Made by a program: the position numbers and the translations under genes. Of a DNA stretch of 34,996 nucleotides, positions 20,567-29,516 are shown piece by piece. Under the pieces are notes generated by a model. It made no database searches and had not been told where the DNA came from. It saw only the letters and a program-made list of their open reading frames with translations. Position 1 is the stretch's first letter. Each line of letters begins with the position of its first letter. Source of the stretch: Actinomycetota bacterium (lineage in GTDB: Bacteria > Bacillota > Desulfotomaculia > Desulfotomaculales > Desulfocucumaceae); the NCBI GenBank assembly GCA_023475565.1, contig JAMCVT010000062.1, positions 1 to 34,996 of the forward strand, in the 5' to 3' direction.

Positions 20567-22228
20567 GTGTGGAATATGTGGCATATAGTGGTATTGGGCC
20601 TGATTGGCGGCATGGGGCTTTTACTGTACGGCATGCAGATTCTCAGTGAGGGCCTGCAGAAAATTGCCGGGGCCAAACTGCGCACCGTAATGAGCACGCT
20701 GACCCAAAACCGCCTGAGCGCACTGGCGGTCGGGGCCACCATAACCGTACTCTTCCAGAGCAGCACGGCTACCACTGTTATACTGGTGGGCCTTACCAGC
20801 GCGGGAATAATGTCCCTCAAGCAGACCCTGGGGGTGATACTGGGGGCCGATATAGGCACCACGGTCACGGCCCAGCTGATAGCGCTTAAGGTTACTGAGA
20901 TAGCCCTTCCCATAGTGGGCCTGGGGGCCACCATCATTTTTTTTACCAAGCGGGAGCGCTACCGCCGCTACGGGCAGGTTCTTATGGGCTTTGGGCTGCT
21001 GTTCCTGGGCCTTAAAATAATGTCCGAGGTTATGTACCCCCTCAGGGAGAACCCTCTATTTCCGCAAATGATGGCCAAGATGTCCGATAACCCGATTCTG
21101 GCTATGCTTATAGCCTCCGTATTTACTTTTTTGATTCACAGCAGCGCCGCTTCCATAGGCATAATCATGGTTTTGAGCATGCAGCACCTGGTCAGCCTGC
21201 ACGCGGCTATATACCTGCTTTTCGGTGCTAATATAGGTACTTCCTTTACGGCCATACTTTCCAGCCTGGGGTCGAGCCGGGAGTCCCAGAGGGTGGCCAC
21301 CGCCCACCTGCTGTTCAAGGTGGCCGGGGTAATTGTTTTTCTGCCCTTTGTAGGCCCGTTCATTGATCTTATGGAGAAGATTACCTCCTCCCCGGGCTAC
21401 CAGGTGGCCAATGCCCACACCTTTTTCAATATCGTCCTGGCTATTGTTTTTACTCCCTTCGTCAACCAGTTTGCCAGGCTGCTGATGAAGATAGTTCCTG
21501 AAAAAAGAAAGACCGGGGAGGTGTTCGGGCCCCGCTATCTGGATATAAAGCTGATTAACACCCCGGCCATAGCCCTTGGCCTGGCCACCAAGGAGATTAA
21601 CCGCACCTTCGACTACGTTTACGAGATGACCAAAGATATTCTATTGATGCTGGAGAAAAACGATGTCTCTATTATAAGCACGGTGGCCAAGAAGGAGGAC
21701 AGGGTTGACATACTGTTCAAGGAGATAAGCGAATACCTCACCAACGTGCTTAGGCAGCCCCATTCCAAGGAGGAATTTGTAAAGTGCATGGGTCTTATCA
21801 ATATAGTGAATGACCTGGAGCATATAGGCGACATTATTGAAAAGAATGTTACCTACCTTGCCCAGTGCAAGATAGACGGGCACTGCAGCTTTTCTGAAGA
21901 GGGCTGGGACGATATTTCCATCATGCACAAGAAGGTTTGCGACCTTATGCAGATGACCAGCACGGCCTTTGTTACCAGCAACCACGATCTGGCGGAAAAG
22001 GCATATAAGCTGCAGCCTGAGATAACCAAGATGGAGAGGCACCTGAGGGTGCTGCACATACACCGGCTGAGAATTAACGGGAGCTCCGAGGAAGAAGGGG
22101 CCCTGTATCTTGATTTAATCAACGCTCTCCTCAGAATCAGCGAGCACATCCGCAACATAGCCTGGGAGGTGGCCAATGAGGGGCTGGAGTACACGGCCAG
22201 CGGTGAAAGGGTGGCCATGGAGTCATAG
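20567..22228 (+). CDS. Na/Pi cotransporter family protein with PhoU-like tail
   Basis: Residues 1-310 hold two Na_Pi_cotrans repeats. TVLFQSSTATTVILVGLTS (about 60-80) and HSSAASIGIIMVLSMQHLVS (about 190-210) carry the QSS/HSS motif pair of NptA/YjbB transporters. GADIGTTVTAQ and GANIGTSFTAIL are the paired GAN-type turns. From about 345 the protein is soluble and helical with PhoU-like text (NIVNDLEHIGDIIEKNV). This domain structure is standard, with phosphate or an anion moved with Na+. Direction may be export in bacteria. The start is GTG 20567 or ATG 20576, neither with a strong ribosome site. It diverges from the sigma gene and stands alone. Confidence 0.9.
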   Translation: MWNMWHIVVLGLIGGMGLLLYGMQILSEGLQKIAGAKLRTVMSTLTQNRLSALAVGATITVLFQSSTATTVILVGLTSAGIMSLKQTLGVILGADIGTTVTAQLIALKVTEIALPIVGLGATIIFFTKRERYRRYGQVLMGFGLLFLGLKIMSEVMYPLRENPLFPQMMAKMSDNPILAMLIASVFTFLIHSSAASIGIIMVLSMQHLVSLHAAIYLLFGANIGTSFTAILSSLGSSRESQRVATAHLLFKVAGVIVFLPFVGPFIDLMEKITSSPGYQVANAHTFFNIVLAIVFTPFVNQFARLLMKIVPEKRKTGEVFGPRYLDIKLINTPAIALGLATKEINRTFDYVYEMTKDILLMLEKNDVSIISTVAKKEDRVDILFKEISEYLTNVLRQPHSKEEFVKCMGLINIVNDLEHIGDIIEKNVTYLAQCKIDGHCSFSEEGWDDISIMHKKVCDLMQMTSTAFVTSNHDLAEKAYKLQPEITKMERHLRVLHIHRLRINGSSEEEGALYLDLINALLRISEHIRNIAWEVANEGLEYTASGERVAMES

Positions 22229-22250
22229 ATAAATCCCTGAATGTATAAAA

Positions 22251-22285
22251 AAAGCCCCGGTAATTTAGTCCGGGGCTTTTTTTTT
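22251..22285 (+). terminator. Terminator after Na/Pi transporter
   Basis: AAAGCCCCGG (22251-22260) pairs with CCGGGGCTTT (22270-22279), followed by a long T-run. Confidence 0.95.
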
Positions 22286-22409
22286 GCGAAAATGACTGAT
22301 ATTTTTCATGGCCGGGTGGATTTTTTATGGTAGACTAAGTAATTTTTAATGTTATTTTAAGTTTGGAATGTAAAATTGGATATAAAATAGATAACGGGAG
22401 GTTTTATTT

Positions 22410-23783
22410 ATGAACCCGGATGATATGGATAAAATCCAGCCGGAAGAGAATGCCGGCTCTGCGGAAAATGAAGAGACAATGGATAGTGCAGTGAATGAAG
22501 AAGGTGATGACCCTGACGGCCATGAAGAGGAGACCGGCGCCCCGGGGCCATGGCAGGCTGCAGGCGCCGCCGTTGTAGCCACCGCCGTGCCCGATCGGAG
22601 CAAGTACAGCATACGTCCCGGAAAGAAAAGATATACCGCCGCTTTTATAATTGCGGCCTTTGTGCTGGGAGTGGCGCTGGCCTCGGCAGCCTTTTACTTT
22701 GTGCCGATACTTCCCTCTCTGGCGGAGTCCGGACATGCAACAGCCATCCAGGCCTCTACGGCTGTTCCGGACGTCAATCCGGCGGGGGCGGGGTCTATCG
22801 CCGATATTGTGGATAAGACCAGCCCGGCTGTGGTCAAGATACAGACCACCATTCAGTCCGGCGGCAATTCCCGGGACCCCTTTGCCAATGACCCTTTTTT
22901 CAGGCAGTTTTTTGGCAACAGGGTGCCCTTAAACTCCGGTCCCAGTGTAGCCAAGGGCATGGGCTCCGGTTTTATAATCAGCGAGGACGGTTATATTCTT
23001 ACCAATGAGCACGTTATAGAAGGCGCCACTCAAATAGAGGTGCGCATGTCAGGAAAAGATGAGCCCGTGCCTGCAAAGCTTGTCGGAGCTGATGCGGAAC
23101 TGGACCTGGCGGTCCTCAAAATAAGCGGTCAAAACGGCCTGCCGACCCTCCAGCTGGGTGACTCCAACTCGGTCAGGGTAGGGGAGTGGGCCATAGCCAT
23201 AGGTAATCCGCAGGGGCTGGACCACACTGTCACCATAGGAGTTATAAGCGCCAAGGGACGGCCCATCACCGTCCAGGACAAACAGTATAAGAACCTGCTC
23301 CAGACTGATGCCTCCATCAACCCGGGCAACAGCGGGGGACCCCTTCTGAATATGAGCGGGCAGGTTATCGGCATAAATACAGCGGTAAATGCCTCGGCCC
23401 AGGGTATCGGGTTTGCCATCCCCACCAGCACGGTTCAGCCGGTGCTGGACACCCTCATAAGCAAGGGCAAGATAGCCAGGCCCTGGCTGGGGGTCAATAT
23501 ACAGTCACTTAACAAGGAAATAGCGGACTACATGAAGCTGGACAGGACCGAGGGGGCGCTGGTGACCTCGGTGGTTAATGGAGGCCCCGCTGCTGCGGCC
23601 GGAATAGTGCAGGGGGATGTAATTACCGAGCTTGACCACCAGAGCGTGGCCACTGCCGGTGACCTCACCGGCCTGGTAGAAAAAATGAAGCCCAATCAGA
23701 AAGTGGTGGCGGTGGTATACCGGGAGGGGAAAAAGATGCTGATTAACGTGGTTATAGGTGAGAAGGGCAATATAGACGGCTGA
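22410..23783 (+). CDS. htrA: HtrA/DegP-like S1C serine protease
   Basis: A 457-residue protein with an acidic cytoplasmic N-terminus (1-60), one membrane anchor at about 76-98, a trypsin-like domain at 130-345 and one PDZ domain after 355. The catalytic triad is His201 (TNEHVI), Asp232 (ELDLAV) and Ser308 (NPGNSGGP). ARPWLGVNIQSL marks the PDZ start. The protease degrades or refolds misfolded proteins at the outer membrane face. GGGAGG stands eight bases before ATG 22410. It is followed at 42 bp by a response regulator and a kinase, like the HtrA-CssRS arrangement of bacilli, so the kinase may sense secretion stress. That link is inference. Confidence 0.92.
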   Translation: MNPDDMDKIQPEENAGSAENEETMDSAVNEEGDDPDGHEEETGAPGPWQAAGAAVVATAVPDRSKYSIRPGKKRYTAAFIIAAFVLGVALASAAFYFVPILPSLAESGHATAIQASTAVPDVNPAGAGSIADIVDKTSPAVVKIQTTIQSGGNSRDPFANDPFFRQFFGNRVPLNSGPSVAKGMGSGFIISEDGYILTNEHVIEGATQIEVRMSGKDEPVPAKLVGADAELDLAVLKISGQNGLPTLQLGDSNSVRVGEWAIAIGNPQGLDHTVTIGVISAKGRPITVQDKQYKNLLQTDASINPGNSGGPLLNMSGQVIGINTAVNASAQGIGFAIPTSTVQPVLDTLISKGKIARPWLGVNIQSLNKEIADYMKLDRTEGALVTSVVNGGPAAAAGIVQGDVITELDHQSVATAGDLTGLVEKMKPNQKVVAVVYREGKKMLINVVIGEKGNIDG

Positions 23784-23824
23784 TGGGCGGGGGCCTGACT
23801 ATTTTTTCCGGGTGGGATTGGTTT

Positions 23825-24502
23825 ATGAGTATAGTTATAATTGACGACGACCCCAGGATTACTGCACTTCTAAAAAGAACCCTTACTTTTGAAGGCTATG
23901 CCGCCGATGTGGCGGGCAATGGGGCGGACGGTCTCAGGCTGGTGCTCTCCGGCAGCCCGGACCTGGTGGTGCTGGATATAATGATGCCGGGGATGGACGG
24001 GTGGGAGGTATGCAGGAGAATAAGGGCCGAGAAGGATGTTCCGGTCCTCATGCTGACCGCCCGGGACGAGGTGGCCGACCGTGTCAAGGGACTGGATATA
24101 GGGGCTGACGACTATCTGGTTAAACCCTTTGCCCTGGAGGAGTTCCTGGCCAGGGTGAGGGCACTGCTGCGCAGGCGGAAGATTTCCTCCGAGGTTTCCG
24201 GGACTTTGTGTTTTGCTGACCTTATATTGAATACCGGCACCAGGGAGGTCTACCGGAGCGGCCGGGAGATAAGGTTCACTGCCAAAGAGTATGACCTGAT
24301 GCTTTACTTTATGGAGCATCCCAGGCAGGTGCTGACCCGGGATATGCTCATGGAAAGAATATGGGGCTATGATTACGGCGGGGAGTCAAACGTGCTGGAG
24401 GTCTATGTCAACATGGTCAGGCAGAAGCTGGAGGAAGGCGGGGAAAAAAGGATTATTCACACCGTCAGGGGAGTGGGGTACGTTCTTAGAGAAGCCCCGT
24501 AA
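23825..24502 (+). CDS. OmpR/PhoB-type response regulator
   Basis: ATG 23825 gives a 225-residue protein starting MSIVIIDDDP, the usual REC opening. An in-frame ATG at 23783 would add a non-conserved leader overlapping the protease stop. Asp51 in LVVLDIMMPG is the phosphoacceptor, with the acidic pair at 7-9 and Lys in LVKPF. The winged helix (from about 130) contains RFTAKEYDLMLYFMEHPRQV and RVVRGVGYVL-like TVRGVGYVL. It is between the HtrA gene (42 bp gap) and its kinase (78 bp gap). Confidence 0.93.
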   Translation: MSIVIIDDDPRITALLKRTLTFEGYAADVAGNGADGLRLVLSGSPDLVVLDIMMPGMDGWEVCRRIRAEKDVPVLMLTARDEVADRVKGLDIGADDYLVKPFALEEFLARVRALLRRRKISSEVSGTLCFADLILNTGTREVYRSGREIRFTAKEYDLMLYFMEHPRQVLTRDMLMERIWGYDYGGESNVLEVYVNMVRQKLEEGGEKRIIHTVRGVGYVLREAP

Positions 24503-24580
24503 ACTTATCATACAGGCACTGCTTTTTAGGATTCCGGCCATTAGGTATTACTTCTTAAGTTGAAGAAACGGTGGTTTATC

Positions 24581-26020
24581 ATGAAAAACATGTCTTTAAG
24601 GCTCAGGCTCACCATACTGTACACCGGCGTCCTGGGGCTTACACTGATCATTTTCAGCTTTGTTGTATACCTGACTATGTCCAGGACCCTCTATGCCGAG
24701 GTGGATAACAGCATTTCGGCCATGGTCTCTTCGGTGGTGAAATCCATAAAAATATCCAGGTCGGCTTTTGAGCTTGATAAGGTGATTCTTCCTGATGTGG
24801 ATGTTTTCTCATCACCGGGAACTTACCTGCAGGTTGTGGATGCCGGCGGGAAAATAGTTTCCCGCTCCGGAAACATGGGGCCGCAGTTCCTGCCTATGAG
24901 CGAGGACACACTGAGAATGGCCGCAGCGGGCAGGGAGTTTTACGAAAATGTGGGCTACGGGGATAAAAGGATCAGGATATTCAATTACCCTCTGATCCTG
25001 GAGGGGAAACTTATAGGAGTAGTGCAGGTGGGCCGTTCCCTTTTCCAGGTGGAGATGGTGCTGGGCCGCCTTAAGGTGCTGATGTTTTCCGGGGCCGTTA
25101 TTACCGTTCTGGCCGCCGGGCTGATGGGCTTTTCAGTGGCCAGGACTGCTTTTAAGCCTATGGAGAGGATTATTGAGGCGGCGGCTTCCATCCAGAGGGG
25201 AAGCGATCTCAAACGGCGCATTGACTACCGGGGACCCAGGGATGAGCTCTACACCCTGGTGGAAACACTGAACGGCATGCTGGAAAGGCTGGAGAATATG
25301 TACAGGCGGCTGGAGGAGATAAACGAGGCCCAGAGGCGTTTTGTGGCTGACGCCTCCCACGAGCTGAGGACACCCCTGACCACCATTAGAGGCAATGCCG
25401 AGCTCCTCATAAAGATGGGCGACAGCCAGCCGGACACCAGGGCAGAGGCCCTGGCCGATATCGCCGGGGAGGCTGAAAGGCTGACCAGGCTTGTGTCCAA
25501 CCTGCTGTACCTGGCCAGGGCCGACGCCGGCCAGGTAATCGAAACCTGTCCGGTGCAGCTTCGGGACCTCATGGACAGAGCGGTGGACGGCCTTAAATTT
25601 ACCACGGGCAGAAGAATAGAGACCGAGGGCCTGGAAGCTCTTCCGGAGGGCCTGCAGGTCAATGTCAATACTGATTTGATAATACAGGCGGTAAACATAC
25701 TGGTGGACAATGCCGTCAAATATACACCCGCAGAAGGGGAGGTAACCCTGGGGGTCAGTGCCGGCGGCGGTCCGGATCCGGAAAAAGTATCTATCTACGT
25801 CAGGGACAGCGGTCCGGGCATTCCTGAAGAGGACAGGCAGGAGATATTCGAACGGTTTTACAGGGGCAAAACCGCCCGGGGCAAGAGCGGGTCGGGCCTT
25901 GGGCTGTCCATCGCCCAGTGGATACTGCAAAAGCACGGGGGAAGGGTGGCCTTAAGCAGCAAGGAAGGGATCGGCAGCTGCTTTGCCCTGCTCCTGCCTG
26001 TTGATCAGAGGTCCGGCTGA
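24581..26020 (+). CDS. Two-component sensor histidine kinase
   Basis: ATG 24581 gives 479 residues; an in-frame TTG at 24560 is also open. Transmembrane helices at about 10-32 and 166-188 flank a 130-residue extracytoplasmic sensor domain. A HAMP domain follows at 189-242. The HisKA motif FVADASHELRTPL places phospho-His260. The ATPase domain has VDNAVKYTP (N box), VRDSGPGIPEED (G1), FERFYRG (F box) and GSGLGLSIAQ (G2), all intact. It partners the response regulator just upstream. The operon suggests it responds to envelope protein stress and controls htrA. Confidence 0.93.
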   Translation: MKNMSLRLRLTILYTGVLGLTLIIFSFVVYLTMSRTLYAEVDNSISAMVSSVVKSIKISRSAFELDKVILPDVDVFSSPGTYLQVVDAGGKIVSRSGNMGPQFLPMSEDTLRMAAAGREFYENVGYGDKRIRIFNYPLILEGKLIGVVQVGRSLFQVEMVLGRLKVLMFSGAVITVLAAGLMGFSVARTAFKPMERIIEAAASIQRGSDLKRRIDYRGPRDELYTLVETLNGMLERLENMYRRLEEINEAQRRFVADASHELRTPLTTIRGNAELLIKMGDSQPDTRAEALADIAGEAERLTRLVSNLLYLARADAGQVIETCPVQLRDLMDRAVDGLKFTTGRRIETEGLEALPEGLQVNVNTDLIIQAVNILVDNAVKYTPAEGEVTLGVSAGGGPDPEKVSIYVRDSGPGIPEEDRQEIFERFYRGKTARGKSGSGLGLSIAQWILQKHGGRVALSSKEGIGSCFALLLPVDQRSG

Positions 26021-26036
26021 AAACTGTGGGCAGGGG

Positions 26037-27605
26037 CTAATCAGTCATATAAGATCCAAACAGAGCCTTCCAGTGGGCCGTGGCTGCTTTGACATCCCCG
26101 GCCCGGTGATAGTTTATGCCCTGCTTGGCCAGGCTGAAGGACTCGGTAAGCACCCGGCTGAACCTTCCGAAGGTATTGATATTGGAGTAAATATAGTCGT
26201 CAATGTATGAGCCCGGCTTGCCCGGGTCAGCTATAAAGGGCGACTTATTTTGAGTCATAAGAGTATAGGCGTTTCTGAACCACAGGTAAACAGACTCGAA
26301 GGAAAGCCCGAGATTGACCCTGGAGGCTATGATGTCGGTAAGAAGCTCCAGATGGAGATTATTTATATAGCTGCAGTTAGACCTCTGCCACGCTTTAACC
26401 AGGCGCAGGAAGGGCAGGAAGGCGGGACCGTTTTTTTCAGCGGCCTTTTTCATCCACAGTTCAGGCGCCGCCGGGTTTCGGGCTAGCCAGAATCCCCCCT
26501 CGGTGCTCGGTATAAACAGCTGCACCTTTCCTTTTTCCATGGCGGCCAGCACAGGAATTATATCAAATTCCACCCCGTGCGTAACTACACCTATCCGCCC
26601 CCTGGAAGACACCATTTCGGTGCCCGGTGACTCCCTGGACAGAAACCTTTTAAAGTCCTCCAGGGTCTCCGGAACGCTTTTTTCCTGGCCCCGGGGGGGT
26701 GACATGACCGCTATTATGTCTACGGACTGCATCGGCCTGATCATGGCGCCCCTGGAGAAACTTCCGCTATAGTGCACCTGGCGGACATACATATCATAAG
26801 CCTTCTCCAGTATGTGGCACAGATTCCGGTATCCCGCCGACACTGCTTCCAACTCTGATTCGGCCAGTGTGCACTGGTCCAGTATTCCCTCCAGCTGCCT
26901 GTCCAGGACTGGTACCTGGGCAGAGCAGGGAACTGCCAGGGGGGGAAGGTCCGGCTCGGAAAGCTCCAGGCTTGCGTCTTCAATGCCTGCCGGGGAATTA
27001 AGGGGGCCGCCGGTCTCCTCTAAGGGGGGCTGTACGCTTTCATCAACAAACCCCAGGCTTTCCATGGCCACTTCGTATATGGGAACCTTGCCCACCCCGG
27101 ACAGGTTTTTAACTCCGATAAACCGGGAGACCATTTCATTGAAACTTTTTATAAAAGGCTTGATCATTTCCATGGTGGACTCATCGGTCAGTATCTGGCT
27201 GGGAAGGGCATGGTCAATCAAACGGGAGCACCTGTCCACGGCATTTCCTATATAGTCGGTTCCGTTATTATCTATTTTCGTCACAATTCCATGGCTAAAC
27301 ACCGATTTTGTCCGGAATAGAAGCTTTTCCCTGTCTATTTTTTCAACAAGCTCCAATGAAGCCAGCATTCCCTCCAGGGGAGTGTTAAAGGCGGCGATCA
27401 GCAAATCCCCGATGTTTTTAACAACCCGTCCCCCGTACCGCCCGCAAATATCGGCCGCCATTTGGTTGTGAGCAACCGCCAGGCTTACCCTGCGGGATTG
27501 TTCCAGGTCTTTCTTGCTGCTGGTTGAGTCCATAAGACTAAAAAAAGCTATGCAAAGGGACTCTATCTTCCCCAGTTTTTGGTATTTATAGTGTAGGAAG
27601 GCCAT
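26037..27605 (-). CDS. Class III cyclase homology domain fused to CD-NTase domain
   Basis: ATG 27605 has GGAGGTG seven bases upstream, giving 522 residues. Residues 15-180 form a class III cyclase homology domain: FFSLMDSTSS aligns with the metal loop FxDIxGST, KNIGDLLIAAF supplies Asp67, and GNAVDRCSRL matches GxAVNxAxR. Residues 190-225 are an acidic, proline-rich linker. Residues 230-510 are a CD-NTase (cGAS/DncV-like) domain: SGSFSRGAMIRPMQSVDII at 280-298, FDIIP with Asp348, then helices FLPFLRLVKAW and NNLHLELLTDIIASR and a final IADPG. One catalytic Asp is Ser at each site (Ser23, Ser294), so activity may be altered or lost. It follows the YvlD-like gene, and its product is unknown. 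Confidence 0.75.
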   Translation of the reverse strand: MAFLHYKYQKLGKIESLCIAFFSLMDSTSSKKDLEQSRRVSLAVAHNQMAADICGRYGGRVVKNIGDLLIAAFNTPLEGMLASLELVEKIDREKLLFRTKSVFSHGIVTKIDNNGTDYIGNAVDRCSRLIDHALPSQILTDESTMEMIKPFIKSFNEMVSRFIGVKNLSGVGKVPIYEVAMESLGFVDESVQPPLEETGGPLNSPAGIEDASLELSEPDLPPLAVPCSAQVPVLDRQLEGILDQCTLAESELEAVSAGYRNLCHILEKAYDMYVRQVHYSGSFSRGAMIRPMQSVDIIAVMSPPRGQEKSVPETLEDFKRFLSRESPGTEMVSSRGRIGVVTHGVEFDIIPVLAAMEKGKVQLFIPSTEGGFWLARNPAAPELWMKKAAEKNGPAFLPFLRLVKAWQRSNCSYINNLHLELLTDIIASRVNLGLSFESVYLWFRNAYTLMTQNKSPFIADPGKPGSYIDDYIYSNINTFGRFSRVLTESFSLAKQGINYHRAGDVKAATAHWKALFGSYMTD

Positions 27606-27660
27606 GTTGTACACCTCCGATAAGCTATGGTTCATTTTGTCACTGCACCCATACCGTTTT

Positions 27661-28005
27661 TTAGTCGTGGTCGTTCACCAGGCCGTTCAGCACCCAGCTC
27701 ACCAGGCTTGTGATGATAGCTCCCCAGAAGGCCCCGCCGAAGCTGTACACGTGAAAGCCCGGCACCAGGAAGGCGGCCAGCCCAAAGGTAACGGCATTGA
27801 TGACAAAAATAAACAGCCCCAGGGTAATGGCGGTAAGGGGGAAGGTAACAACAAGAAGTACCGGCCTGATCAGGGTATTGACCGCTCCCAGGACCAGGGC
27901 CGCAATAACAGCTGAGAGAACTCCGGATATGTATATACCCCTTAGAAGCCAGTCCGCAGCTATAAGAGCAGCCGAGTTAACCGCCAGGGAAAACAACCAT
28001 CTCAA
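27661..28005 (-). CDS. YvlD-type four-helix membrane protein (phage holin 4 superfamily)
   Basis: The product has four membrane helices (about residues 5-20, 28-48, 58-80 and 88-110) and the family text GAVNTLIRPVLLVVTFPLTA then LGLFIFVINAVTFGLAAFLV. Members are called mycobacterial 4TMS phage holin IV, though bacillary YvlD is not a phage gene. TTG 28005 with GGAGGCG eight bases upstream gives 114 residues beginning at RWLFSLAVNSAAL. The in-frame ATG at 28020 lacks a ribosome site. It is 55 bp upstream of the cyclase/CD-NTase gene on the same strand. Role unknown; as a small membrane protein it might be an effector, but this is speculation. Confidence 0.75.
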   Translation of the reverse strand: MRWLFSLAVNSAALIAADWLLRGIYISGVLSAVIAALVLGAVNTLIRPVLLVVTFPLTAITLGLFIFVINAVTFGLAAFLVPGFHVYSFGGAFWGAIITSLVSWVLNGLVNDHD

Positions 28006-28295
28006 TTTAAACGCCTCCATTTTTTTATTTTTTATGATATTCTATAACAGCGCCTGCAAATCCTTTACAATATATATAGCTTTACCTCCGGGCCTTTCGG
28101 CGGCGCATCCGCAAATTGATTCCAGTGTGCAGGCGGTAAATGCCGGAAATAATATCTGTAGCGTGAGAGTACGTCCCGGTAATATCGGTATATGGCGGTT
28201 ATGGCAGGAAAAGTTGTGGGCCGGGTGGAAGGGAATATAGTTTAAAATATTTTTTCCGGGGCGCTCTAGATTATGTCTCCGGATCAGGAGATGCC

Positions 28296-29066
28296 ATGGG
28301 AAAAAAGGATTTCAGGAAATGGGCCCTGGCTATAGTGAAAAGGGCCATTGTTGATTACGGCATGATCACCCCCGGCGATCATGTGGCCGTCGGGCTCTCC
28401 GGGGGAAAGGACAGCGGTGTGCTCCTTTATGCCCTGGAGGCCGTAAGAAAGTCGGCGCCGGTAAAGTTTGAACTGCACGGAATATACCTGGACCTGGGGT
28501 TTGGGATGGACTACAGGCCCATAAAGGAATACTGCAGCAGCTTAAGTGTGCCGTTCAGCTATGAGGCCACTGATATAGGGCAGATAGTATTTGATGTGAG
28601 AAATGAAAAAAGCCCCTGTGCCCTGTGCTCCACACTGAGGAGGGGGGCTTTAAACGACCTGGCTCTTAAACTGGGCTGCAGCAGGGTGGCACTGGGGCAC
28701 CACCTGGATGATGTGGTGGATACATTTTTCTTGAGCCTTTTTTATACCGGACAGTTTAAGACCTTCTCACCCAACACCTACCTGGACCGGACCGGCCTGC
28801 ACATGATCAGGCCCCTGGTCTATCTGGGGCAGGAAACGGTCAGGGAGCTGGCTGCTCTGCAAAAAATCCCGGTGGTGGAGAACCCCTGCCCTGCCAGCGG
28901 GCTGACCAAGCGGGAGGAAGTAAAAAAGCTGGTGTCCGATCTGTCTCAAAAGTATCCCGACCTCAGGGGAAAGGTGCTTTCCGCTCTGCAGGGCGCGGAC
29001 CTGGAAAACCTCTGGCCCAGGACTCTGCCCAGGGTGAGGAGAACAAAAAAAGCTAATACTGAGTGA
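28296..29066 (+). CDS. TtcA-like tRNA 2-thiocytidine sulfurtransferase
   Basis: TtcA thiolates C32 of some tRNAs using ATP and an Fe-S cluster. The PP-loop SGGKDS is at residues 35-40. C108-x2-C111 in SPCALCSTLRRG and C198 in NPCPASG match the three cysteines that hold the TtcA cluster. LGHHLDDVVDTFFLSL is the family's central helix. The 256 residues agree with short Firmicute members, which are often annotated as TilS/TtcA-like ATPases. ATG 28296 follows CAGGAG by five bases. It diverges from the YvlD-like gene, so the 290-bp gap contains both promoters. The exact target tRNA is unknown. Confidence 0.85.
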   Translation: MGKKDFRKWALAIVKRAIVDYGMITPGDHVAVGLSGGKDSGVLLYALEAVRKSAPVKFELHGIYLDLGFGMDYRPIKEYCSSLSVPFSYEATDIGQIVFDVRNEKSPCALCSTLRRGALNDLALKLGCSRVALGHHLDDVVDTFFLSLFYTGQFKTFSPNTYLDRTGLHMIRPLVYLGQETVRELAALQKIPVVENPCPASGLTKREEVKKLVSDLSQKYPDLRGKVLSALQGADLENLWPRTLPRVRRTKKANTE

Positions 29067-29078
29067 AGACTACTGTCG

Positions 29079-29250
29079 GAATACAGAAGTCAGGAGTCAG
29101 AATTCAGAATGGTTTTGCATCCTGAACTTTTAGGTTTATAAAAAAAAGACCACATGTCGGATTTGCGCAAAAGATAAGTATTATGAGGTAATAATGCATC
29201 AAAGGAATGCCTTTTAAATTCTGGCTTCTGAATTCTGAATTCTAGATTCC
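29079..29250. mobile_element. MITE-like element with ~33-bp inverted ends
   Basis: The left end (29079-29111) GAATACAGAAGTCAGGAGTC then AGAATTCAGAATG and the right end (29217-29250) AATTCTGGCTTCTGAATTCT then GAATTCTAGATTC are imperfect inverted repeats about 170 bp apart. The core has no gene. The same GAATTCAGAATTCAGAAT words occur at 17955-17975, so the element is a repeated family. Both copies are between genes. Confidence 0.7.
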
Positions 29251-29270
29251 TCAGGATAAGGAGGGCTTAT

Positions 29271-29516
29271 GTGAGGTTTATTATGATTCATGTGAACAGC
29301 TTTCGCAGCTGTGTCACCGAAAAGGGACGGTCCCGGGTGGTCGAGCCGGCTGAGCCTCCGGAAACAGCAGTGGGGGAGTCCGTGGTGGTCCTGGCCAGTG
29401 TAGAGGCGGGAGATGAGGAAAAGTGGTTCAACACCCTGGAGATAGATGCCAAGGGGCACCCCTACTCCAGGGTGGCCAGGGTGGTCAGGGCTTACGAGTC
29501 CGGACCGCCCACGTAG
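29271..29516 (+). CDS. Small hypothetical protein, 81 aa
   Basis: GTG 29271 follows AAGGAGG by six bases. The product begins MRFIMIHVNSFRSCVTEKG and is acidic and rich in valine and glutamate (PPETAVGESVVVLASVEAG). It has no membrane span. No family is recognised. The start lies 20 bp after the MITE-like repeat, and its 3' end overlaps the converging 90-aa gene by 25 bases. Confidence 0.6.
   Translation: MRFIMIHVNSFRSCVTEKGRSRVVEPAEPPETAVGESVVVLASVEAGDEEKWFNTLEIDAKGHPYSRVARVVRAYESGPPT

Noticed and set aside
27661-28020. Phage holin from a prophage
   Set aside because: No phage genes are near, and the sequence matches the chromosomal YvlD-like group. The holin name comes only from the superfamily.
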